From positions 1-5,086 of the forward strand of contig DRQI01000385.1 in the NCBI GenBank assembly GCA_011330545.1: DNA of 5,086 nucleotides. Reading direction: 5' to 3'. A program made the position numbers and the translations under genes. The notes under the pieces were generated by a model. The model worked only from the letters and a program-made list of their open reading frames with translations, was not told the DNA's origin and did no database searches. Origin of the DNA: Flavobacteriia bacterium. Its GTDB lineage: Bacteria > Bacteroidota > Bacteroidia > Flavobacteriales > Flavobacteriaceae. Of this stretch, positions 1-5,086 are shown piece after piece. The stretch's first letter is position 1; the number at the start of each line of letters is the position of its first letter.

Positions 1-145
1 CAATAGACTTCCTATTCCGTTCAGAAATCACTGCAAAATAGGTCGTTTCACTGCGTTTTCAAAATTAACCGTAGCGGTGCTACGCTTAATTTAGTAAAAC
101 ACCCTATTTTATTGCGCTTTCCTAACTCATAACGTAACTCTATTA
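1..145. repeat. Near-palindromic element, possible MITE-like or dispersed intergenic repeat
   Basis: The first 145 bases form a nested imperfect palindrome. The inner arms, 62-75 and 79-92, match over 13 of 14 positions around a 3-base loop (core GTAGC-GGT-GCTAC). The middle arms, AAAATAGG at 35-42 and CCTATTTT at 103-110, are perfect. 45-52 pairs with 93-100 with one mismatch, and an unpaired 9-base bulge lies at 53-61. The outermost arms, AATAGACTT (2-10) and AACTCTATT (136-144), match 8 of 9. No ORF of note lies inside. This shape is typical of dispersed palindromic repeats or small non-autonomous elements. On the minus strand the inner hairpin is followed by a TTTT run and might end transcription from copy C, about 165 bases upstream. 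The left boundary may be cut by the window edge. Confidence 0.55.
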
Positions 146-257
146 CATAATCTAGGTTGAAAAATACAACTATTTCGCTGTTATTGCGGTTGAGGATGCT
201 CTTGGTTTAACATAGGTTTTACTGTTCTGTTTGAATAGATACCCTTCTTGAAGTGAG
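146..257. other. Non-coding spacer downstream of copy C
   Basis: Between the stop of the last gene and the palindromic element I see only AT-rich sequence without a convincing ORF. A 4-bp GTTG/CAAC hairpin near 154-168 is too weak to call a terminator. If copy C has an intrinsic terminator, the hairpin inside the 1-145 element is the better candidate. Confidence 0.4.
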
Positions 258-1823
258 TTACTCTTTTTTAATGACAACAAATTCCGTACGTTTGTTCATA
301 GCGTGTTCTTTTTCGGTACATTTTACGCCATTTGAACATTTATTAACCAATTGTGTTTCGCCATATCCTTTGCCGGTAATTCTCATAAAATCTACTCCGT
401 GTGCGATTAGGTATTCAACGGTGGCTTCTGCCCTTTTTTCTGAGAGGTTTAAATTGTATAAATCGCCTGCCCTCGAATCTGTATGGGCGCCGAATTCAAT
501 TTCCATTTTAGGATATTTTTTCATTAGCCTAATTACTTTTTCCAATGCATTTTTAGACCTCTTTTTTATATCGGCTTTATTTAACTCAAAACTAATACTT
601 GGTACGTTTAGCATTTCTTTTCCGTTTCTAACCACAAATTCTTTTTCTTCAATAATAATAGTTTCTTTATTTTTGAAGCCGTTGACATGTGAAGTGTTCA
701 GTTTGACAGCGGTTGTAAAATAATCTTTTTTACTTACTTCGAGTGTGTATTCAATTCCACAATCAAGGCTAAAATAAAAAGTACCTTCGGCTTTGGTTTC
801 AATTTTTCTCAGTTGGTTTCCGTCTTCATCAATTAGGGCTACAAAGGCATTCATTACTGCCAATCCGGTAACTTTATCTTTTACTACGCCTGTAACTATT
901 TGGTCGCAAATAGGAATGGTAGTTTTTTGTACGAATGAGTAGATATCATCGTCTCCTGTTCCGCCTCTTCGGTTTGAGGAGAAATATCCCTTTAATTTTA
1001 CATTGTCAATGATAAATGAAAAATCATCACCTTTACTATTCATAGGTTTTCCGAGGTTAATGGGTTTTGGCAATGAACCATCTAGTTTTGCCATATAAAT
1101 ATCAAAGCCTCCTATTCCGCCTTTTCTATTGGAAGAAAAATAGATAATATCGCCGTCTACATAGGGTGTGTATTCTTTTGCCGGGGAATTGATGGTAGGG
1201 CCTAAATTGATAGGCTTGCCATAATGCCCTCTATTGACATCTACTACAAAAATATCTTTGTCGCCTAAAGTACCGGGCATATTTGAAACAAAGTATAACT
1301 TTTTGCCGTCTTCGCTCAATACGGGATGTCCGGTATCGTAATCATCGCTATTGAAAGGTAAGGAAACAAAATCTCTCCATTCGCCATTTTCGGCTATGGT
1401 GGCTTTAAATATCTTAATGTTTGGGGATTTTAATTTTCCGTGTAAATAATTATTTGAGGTAAAATATACTTCTTTTAAATCTGGTGAAAAGGCCACAAAG
1501 GCATCGTGGTATTTTGAGTTTACATCGCTGGAAAAGGGTTTTACATTTTTAATTTCGCCGCTCGAGGTAACGTCTCCAATGAATAAATCTAAAAAGGGTT
1601 GGTCATTTTGTTTCCATTTTTTACTTGTAAGCCCATGCCCTCTGGTAGAAGAAAATACAATTTTATCTTTTCCCATATAGGTCGTTCCGAAATCGCTATA
1701 CCTAGTATTTACCCTTAGGTTTTTGATACTATACTCTGCGGCTTTGATTGAATCTGCCCGTTCAATTTGTGCAGTTGAAACTACTGCTTGTAACATTAAA
1801 AATATGGTAATTAAGAATTTCAT
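258..1823 (-). CDS. PD40 beta-propeller / Ig-like / OmpA-domain periplasmic protein, PorE-like (copy C)
   Basis: This is a full-length paralogue of 521 residues. I start it at the ATG at 1823, giving MKFLITIFLMLQ with cleavage near STA|Q, closely matching copy B's MKFLISILFVLS. The frame stays open 10 codons further to a TTG at 1853, but that would put polar residues before the signal peptide. PD40 repeats lie near 103-125, 165-196, 217-247 and 266-298, with SSNRKGGIGGFDIY and SSNRRGGTGDDDIYSF signatures. An Ig-like carboxypeptidase-regulatory-like domain (about 304-390) carries C306/C355. The linker is very short and an OmpA-like domain occupies 406-520. Asp449 and Arg464 form the expected peptidoglycan-binding pair, and C496/C502 precede NKRTEF. 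It is the last gene of the cluster, 73 bases after copy B. A periplasmic scaffold role with PorP/SprF is inferred from the domain order and neighbours; the substrate is unknown. Confidence 0.9.
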   Translation of the reverse strand: MKFLITIFLMLQAVVSTAQIERADSIKAAEYSIKNLRVNTRYSDFGTTYMGKDKIVFSSTRGHGLTSKKWKQNDQPFLDLFIGDVTSSGEIKNVKPFSSDVNSKYHDAFVAFSPDLKEVYFTSNNYLHGKLKSPNIKIFKATIAENGEWRDFVSLPFNSDDYDTGHPVLSEDGKKLYFVSNMPGTLGDKDIFVVDVNRGHYGKPINLGPTINSPAKEYTPYVDGDIIYFSSNRKGGIGGFDIYMAKLDGSLPKPINLGKPMNSKGDDFSFIIDNVKLKGYFSSNRRGGTGDDDIYSFVQKTTIPICDQIVTGVVKDKVTGLAVMNAFVALIDEDGNQLRKIETKAEGTFYFSLDCGIEYTLEVSKKDYFTTAVKLNTSHVNGFKNKETIIIEEKEFVVRNGKEMLNVPSISFELNKADIKKRSKNALEKVIRLMKKYPKMEIEFGAHTDSRAGDLYNLNLSEKRAEATVEYLIAHGVDFMRITGKGYGETQLVNKCSNGVKCTEKEHAMNKRTEFVVIKKE

Positions 1824-1858
1824 TATCGATATACTTTTATAGCTGTTAATCAAACGCT

Positions 1859-1871
1859 ATACCAAAGGTAT
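1859..1871 (-). promoter_or_regulatory. Candidate Bacteroidota -7 element in a small palindrome, upstream of copy C
   Basis: On the minus strand, 1863-1870 reads TACCTTTG, an exact match to the Bacteroidota -7 consensus TAnnTTTG, 39 bases upstream of the ATG of copy C. It sits inside a short palindrome, ATACC-AAA-GGTAT. The nearest upstream TTTG (the -33 element) is only 13 bases away, shorter than the usual spacing of about 19-21, so the promoter is only tentative. Read-through from copy B across the 73-base gap remains plausible. Confidence 0.3.
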
Positions 1872-1896
1872 TAGTATGTTTTACAAACTGAATATT

Positions 1897-2766
1897 TTAC
1901 ATACTGACAATTACAAATTCTGTCCTGCGGTTTTGTTGGTGTTGTGCTTCGGTACATTGAACATCTTTATTACAATTGTTTACCAATCGGGTTGCTCCAA
2001 AACCTCCTTTATTGATAATTCTGTTTGCACGTATTCCTTTTTTTAGGAGATAGTCATATACTCTTTTGGCTCGTCTATCGGCAAACCAATTATTAATTTT
2101 ATCAGAACCTTGAGCATCTGAATGGGCGCTTAATTCAACAACCATATTGGGATATTTTTTCATCAAATTCACTATTTTTTGCAATTGGGCTTTACCTGCT
2201 TTATTCAAATAGGATGAGGCTAAATCAAAATAGACCGGATGAATTGTTACTTCTTCTTTTTCTGAGGCGGGCTTTTTTTCTATTGACTTTATTTCTTTAA
2301 GCTTGGTTTCTTCAAATTGTATTTCTTTTGTCTGTATTTTTTTTGTGCTTATTTGTTCAACTTCTTTTCCTTTTGCACCGGTGATAAAATCGATATTTCC
2401 CTTGTCTAATAAAATTAATAGTTTTAATCTTTTTCCGGCTTCATCTGTTGTAGTAAACTGTTTTGACTCTGCTGTAAAATCGGCTCTTCTGCCTTCTAAT
2501 ATGTAGTCTGTTTTACAATTAATGGCAAAAGAAAAGGTAGCATCTTTTGTTACGGCTTGGGTTTCTATTATATTACCGTTTGTATCACTCAATACCACTT
2601 CTGCCTGCGGTAATAGTTCATTGGTTGTTTTATTTCTTACTTCTCCTGTAACTATTTGTGTACATTTTGGCCTAACCGATGCCTCTGCAACGGCTTCGGT
2701 TTGCTCTGTTTGTGCATTTAACGTAATGATGCTTAGAACAAAAAGAATACTGATTAAAAATTTCAT
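1897..2766 (-). CDS. Short OmpA-domain protein with Ig-like domain, lacking the PD40 propeller (copy B)
   Basis: This 289-residue exported protein is a shortened paralogue of its neighbours. The signal peptide is residues 1-19 (cleavage near LNA|Q). After about 15 residues comes the Ig-like carboxypeptidase-regulatory-like domain (34-122), with C35/C84 at the same 49-residue spacing as in copies A and C. The domain ends in LLILLDKGNIDFI, close to copy A's EILLGKGDIDFV, so B is nearer to A in this domain. A Lys/Glu/Thr-rich linker with coiled-coil character (about 130-172) leads to an OmpA-like domain (175-288). Asp217 and Arg232 are the expected peptidoglycan-binding pair, and C265/C271 sit near the end. 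The whole propeller of roughly 280 residues is absent, while the reading frame and remaining domains look intact, so this is probably a functional short form rather than a pseudogene. GGAG lies directly against the ATG, too close for a normal ribosome site. The gene lies 325 bases beyond copy A, past a terminator, and 73 bases before copy C. Confidence 0.88.
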   Translation of the reverse strand: MKFLISILFVLSIITLNAQTEQTEAVAEASVRPKCTQIVTGEVRNKTTNELLPQAEVVLSDTNGNIIETQAVTKDATFSFAINCKTDYILEGRRADFTAESKQFTTTDEAGKRLKLLILLDKGNIDFITGAKGKEVEQISTKKIQTKEIQFEETKLKEIKSIEKKPASEKEEVTIHPVYFDLASSYLNKAGKAQLQKIVNLMKKYPNMVVELSAHSDAQGSDKINNWFADRRAKRVYDYLLKKGIRANRIINKGGFGATRLVNNCNKDVQCTEAQHQQNRRTEFVIVSM

Positions 2767-3020
2767 TTCTCCATTATTTATTATCTGATACCTAAAAGAT
2801 ATATAAAATAGTTCAATAAATGGCTTCTTTTTTCTTTCATTTCTTTTAGGCTGTTTTATATTTTCATTTGGTATAATAAACGTAGCTTAGAAAATAATAG
2901 TATTTAGAACCTCCCAAAAACGCGGCTTTTGCCTTTATACGGCGATTTATACCGATTTAATAATGACTAATTTAATCAAATTGGTATTATGTGACAGCTC
3001 TAAACGATTTTGATAAAATA
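2767..3020. other. Gene-free spacer upstream of copy B with inverted and direct repeats
   Basis: No credible ORF or RNA gene is visible. ATACCGATTT (2949-2958) and AAATTGGTAT (2978-2987) form an inverted repeat with one G-T wobble and a 19-base loop. CGATTTA occurs at 2943-2949 and again at 2953-2959, exactly 10 bases apart. CCTAAAAGA (2791-2799) and TCTTTTAGG (2842-2850) are a perfect 9-base inverted repeat in the presumed leader of copy B. Because a terminator follows copy A, a promoter for copy B is expected here, but I found no TTG/TAnnTTTG pair with acceptable spacing. The nearest is TACGTTTA on the minus strand at 2876-2883, without a -33 partner. Confidence 0.4.
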
Positions 3021-3049
3021 AAAAACCTTCGAGAGATTCGAAGGTTTTT
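3021..3049 (-). terminator. Intrinsic terminator after copy A
   Basis: The arms at 3021-3032 and 3038-3049 (AAAAACCTTCGA and TCGAAGGTTTTT) are perfectly complementary over 12 bases around a 5-base loop. The core is a 7-bp CCTTCGA/TCGAAGG stem, flanked by A and T runs on the two sides. Read on the minus strand, it lies 42 bases beyond the stop of the 559-residue gene and ends in a T-rich tract, as expected for a Rho-independent terminator. Its symmetry means it could also stop plus-strand transcription, but no plus-strand gene is visible. It implies that copy B has at least partly independent transcription. Confidence 0.82.
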
Positions 3050-3091
3050 ATATGGTTATTAGAAAATGTATTTCTGAATTTTTTATGAATT

Positions 3092-4771
3092 TTACATTTT
3101 TATGATGACAAATTCTGAGCGCCTGTTCTTTTCGTGTTGGGCATCTGTACATTCTACGCCTTTTACGCATTGATTTATCAATTGGGTTGCCCCGTATCCT
3201 TTTCCTGTTATCCTTCTAGCATCTATGCCGCGGCTAATGATATAATCTACTGTTCTTTTTGCCCTCCTGTCTGACAGCCATAGGTTATAGCCATCTGGCC
3301 CTCTTGAATCTGTATGTGAGGCTGCTTCAATAATCATTTTAGGGTATTTTTTCATTAAATCGACCACTTTTTCTAATTCATCTTTTGCTTGTTTGGTTAG
3401 ATAGGACGAATCGTAATCAAAATAAATCGGGTCTATATTAACGGCATAGATACTCGGCCTTAGCCTAACAATTTCATCGGGTAGCACATCGGGCAAACCT
3501 TCGGGTTTGGTATCTTCTCCTTCGTCTTGTGTTTGATTATTTATATCAGAAGCATTATTATCTGCAACAAAATCAATGTCTCCTTTTCCTAATAATATCT
3601 CTATTCTAAGTTCTTTATCTGCTTCGTTAGATGTGGTGAACACCTTTGATTGGGGGGTGTAATCAATTTTTTTACCTATGATTTCATATTCTGTTTCGCA
3701 ATTAATTTCAAAAGAAAAAGTACCGTCGTCTTTGGTAATGATGGTTTCTAATTTTTTACCTTCACTATCTGTCAATACCACTTCGGCACCGGGTATTAAA
3801 CTTTCGGTAATTCTATCTCTTACATCACCGCTTACAATTTGCAGGCATTTGAAATTAACAGGTTCTTCTTCTATAAATGAATAGATATCATCGTCTCCTT
3901 TGCCTCCTTCTCTATTAGAAGAAAAATAGCCTTTTCTGGTTTCGTGATTGATAATAAATGACAAATCATCACTGGCACTATTTATCGGTGCATTTAAGTT
4001 TATAGGTTTTGAGACGAGGCCTTTTATTCTGGTAGCATATATATCTTGGCCTCCTTTACCGCCAATTCTGTCTGAAGCGAAGTACAGCACATCTCCGTCT
4101 ACAAAGGGAAACCAATCTTTGGCTGTTGAGTTTATCTCAGGGCCTAAGTTTACCGGATTTCCAAAACCGCTTTGGTTTACTTCTACTTTATAAATGTCTT
4201 CTTCTCCTAAAGAACCGGGCATATCGGAAGCAAAATACAATGTTTTTTCGTCTTCGCTCAAGGCAGGATGCCCAACAGAATACTCAACATTGTTAAATGG
4301 CATAGGGATGATATTAATCCATTCGCCTTTATTATTAATGGTAGCTTTAAACATGGCAAGGTTTGTCCAGCCTTTATTGTCTATCCCTAATCGTTTATTG
4401 TAGTAGTTATCTCTTGTAAAGTATACGGTTTTGCCATCTTTTGTAAAAATGGCTTCTGCTTCGTGGTATCTTGAATTTACTTCTCCTTTTAATTTTTGTT
4501 TGTCTGTAATTTCTCCATTTTCATTAATAACTCCTTCATATAAATCTAAAAAACGCTGCCCGTTTTGTTTCCAAACATCTTTGATAAGCCTAAATCCTTT
4601 TCTAGGGGAAGCAAATACCAATTTATTTTCTTGATAAAAGGCTCCTCCAAAATCAGAATTGGGTGTATTTACTTCTAAATTTTTAATAGTGTATTTACCG
4701 GCCCCAGCTTCTTGCGCATAAAATAAACCTACATTAAATAATAGTAAAAGGGTTAAAATGTATTTTTTCAT
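3092..4771 (-). CDS. PD40 beta-propeller / Ig-like / OmpA-domain periplasmic protein, PorE-like (copy A)
   Basis: This 559-residue exported protein probably tethers an outer-membrane complex to the cell wall. Residues 1-19 form a signal peptide with likely cleavage at FYA|Q; there is no lipobox Cys. PD40 (WD40-like) repeats lie near 101-123, 167-197, 218-247 and 268-299, with the family signatures GxGxxDIY and SSNREGGKGDDDIYSF. An Ig-like carboxypeptidase-regulatory-like domain spans about 308-392 and has a Cys pair, C309/C358. An acidic linker (about 400-440) leads to an OmpA-like domain (445-558). Asp488 and Arg503, 15 residues apart in HTDSRG...LSDRRA, match the diaminopimelate-binding pair of OmpA/Pal proteins. 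A second Cys pair, C535/C541, precedes NRRSEF. The ATG follows an A-rich leader without a strong ribosome site, normal for Bacteroidota. The domain order matches P. gingivalis PorE minus its TPR part, and the upstream neighbour is PorP/SprF. The role in T9SS or gliding is inferred from family and context. Confidence 0.9.
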   Translation of the reverse strand: MKKYILTLLLLFNVGLFYAQEAGAGKYTIKNLEVNTPNSDFGGAFYQENKLVFASPRKGFRLIKDVWKQNGQRFLDLYEGVINENGEITDKQKLKGEVNSRYHEAEAIFTKDGKTVYFTRDNYYNKRLGIDNKGWTNLAMFKATINNKGEWINIIPMPFNNVEYSVGHPALSEDEKTLYFASDMPGSLGEEDIYKVEVNQSGFGNPVNLGPEINSTAKDWFPFVDGDVLYFASDRIGGKGGQDIYATRIKGLVSKPINLNAPINSASDDLSFIINHETRKGYFSSNREGGKGDDDIYSFIEEEPVNFKCLQIVSGDVRDRITESLIPGAEVVLTDSEGKKLETIITKDDGTFSFEINCETEYEIIGKKIDYTPQSKVFTTSNEADKELRIEILLGKGDIDFVADNNASDINNQTQDEGEDTKPEGLPDVLPDEIVRLRPSIYAVNIDPIYFDYDSSYLTKQAKDELEKVVDLMKKYPKMIIEAASHTDSRGPDGYNLWLSDRRAKRTVDYIISRGIDARRITGKGYGATQLINQCVKGVECTDAQHEKNRRSEFVIIKM

Positions 4772-4810
4772 GTGTTTATTTTTATTGTTTATAAATGGTC
4801 ACATGTAACC

Positions 4811-4830
4811 CCTGTCTGTTAGCAGGCAGG
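4811..4830. repeat. GC-rich hairpin upstream of copy A
   Basis: CCTGTCTG (4811-4818) and CAGGCAGG (4823-4830) are complementary over 7 of 8 positions around the loop TTAG; the odd position is a G-U wobble in plus-strand RNA and a mismatch in minus-strand RNA. It is conspicuously GC-rich in AT-rich surroundings and lies 39 bases before the ATG of copy A. It resembles short dispersed palindromes of Bacteroidota intergenic regions. It could also shape the mRNA leader or ends of copy A. Confidence 0.45.
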
Positions 4831-4838
4831 TTTGATGA

Positions 4839-4876
4839 TAAAATAACAGATGTTATAACATCTAATAATTATTTTA
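4839..4876. repeat. Extended inverted repeat with perfect 16-bp palindrome between porP/sprF-like gene and copy A
   Basis: Positions 4848-4863 (AGATGTTATAACATCT) are a perfect 16-base palindrome. It is flanked by a second complementary pair, TAAAATAA at 4839-4846 and TTATTTTA at 4869-4876, with 1 and 5 unpaired bases between the inner and outer arms. On the minus strand it lies 66 bases after the PorP/SprF stop, ends in a T-rich stretch and is 67 bases before the A copy start. It could be a weak AT-rich terminator or attenuator, or a dimeric regulator's operator. The structure is seen; the role is not established. Confidence 0.5.
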
Positions 4877-4942
4877 CTCATGCGGGTTTCATCTGGTTGA
4901 ATTTTATTCTTATATAACTGATAAAATCTTAAACTATTGTGT

Positions 4943-5086
4943 TTAGAAAAATCTTGGTGATTTTAGGTTCTTCTTTGAAAAATCTATATCCCATAATAAA
5001 AATATCTCATGGCTGCCACTATTGAAATTCCCTAAATTACTCGTTGTGTAATCATACGCATAGCCTATCCGTAAATCGGGCGTCAC
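4943..5086 (-). CDS. PorP/SprF family T9SS-associated outer-membrane protein (C-terminal end, partial)
   Basis: Only the last 47 codons and the TAA stop are present; the gene continues past the right edge and its start is not visible. The translated end contains RIGYAYDYTTSNLG, then NSGSHEIFLLWDIDF, and closes with KSPRFF. A 'Y-D-x-T-T-S-x-L ... G-S-H-E-I' strand pair followed by a terminal '(S/T)PRFF' is the characteristic C-terminus of the PorP/SprF family. These are beta-barrel-like outer-membrane proteins needed for secretion or surface attachment of particular T9SS cargo, such as SprB with SprF in Flavobacterium gliding. The alternating polar and aromatic residues and the terminal Phe fit an outer-membrane beta strand. 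It is upstream of the three OmpA-family genes on the same strand, 171 bases before the first of them, so co-function is likely. The family call is firm; the specific cargo cannot be deduced here. Confidence 0.92.
   Translation of the reverse strand: MTPDLRIGYAYDYTTSNLGNFNSGSHEIFLLWDIDFSKKNLKSPRFF

Noticed and set aside
253..723. 156-codon plus-strand ORF
   Set aside because: It lies antisense inside the OmpA domain of copy C, gives a low-complexity Ser/Phe-rich product and matches no family I know; a shadow of the real gene. The same applies to the plus-strand ORFs at 2303-2506, 2522-2788, 3678-3884, 3948-4193, 4194-4403 and 4431-4634.
1824..1853. Ten-codon N-terminal extension of copy C from a TTG start
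   Set aside because: The ATG at 1823 places the signal peptide at the very N-terminus, just as in copy B; the extension adds polar residues and starts with a rare codon.
1897..2766. Copy B as a pseudogene of a full-length paralogue
   Set aside because: Signal peptide, Ig-like and OmpA domains are all intact in one frame with the key Asp/Arg and Cys residues kept, so it is more likely a working short form.
2921..2940. GGC-TTTT-GCC hairpin with adjoining A/T run as a terminator
   Set aside because: The stem is only three base pairs with no extension of note, too weak to support a call.
2767..3020. Small RNA gene or riboswitch in the spacer before copy B
   Set aside because: No tRNA-like fold, known aptamer motif or promoter-terminator pair could be recognised; only short repeats are visible.
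1..5086. CRISPR array, toxin-antitoxin pair, transposase or phage gene
   Set aside because: No regularly spaced repeats, no suitable small gene pairs and no integrase or transposase motifs were seen on either strand.

Overview
The window reads as part of a Bacteroidota genome, most likely Flavobacteriia. It is AT-rich, its start sites lack strong Shine-Dalgarno sequences, and its exported proteins have signal peptides ending in Ala-Gln. The protein families (PorP/SprF and PD40 + OmpA-like envelope proteins) are typical of that group. All genes lie on the minus strand, so they read from right to left.

Layout in transcription order. (1) 4943-5086 is the last 47 codons of a PorP/SprF-type outer-membrane protein, which continues beyond the right edge. 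(2) 4772-4942 is a 171-base spacer with two inverted repeats. (3) 3092-4771 encodes a 559-residue periplasmic protein: signal peptide, PD40 beta-propeller repeats, Ig-like carboxypeptidase-regulatory-like domain, acidic linker and OmpA-like peptidoglycan-binding domain. (4) 2767-3091 is a 325-base spacer with a good intrinsic terminator at 3021-3049, a degenerate inverted repeat and no gene. (5) 1897-2766 encodes a 289-residue paralogue that has lost the propeller. (6) 258-1823 encodes a third, full-length paralogue of 521 residues. (7) 1-257 is non-coding and contains a near-palindromic element of about 145 bases that looks like a dispersed repeat or small non-autonomous element.

From family knowledge, PorP/SprF proteins work with the type IX secretion system (T9SS) and are often encoded beside an OmpA/PD40 protein. 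Porphyromonas PorE, which has a propeller, a carboxypeptidase-regulatory-like domain and an OmpA domain, links PorP to peptidoglycan. The inference here is that the three paralogues are PorE-like periplasmic anchors for the neighbouring PorP/SprF protein, which may itself serve a large secreted adhesin encoded beyond the right edge. The families are known. The less ordinary points are the three-copy tandem arrangement, the propeller-less middle copy, the different linkers and the palindromic elements between genes. I found no sign of a wholly new system, CRISPR array, RNA gene or transposase.
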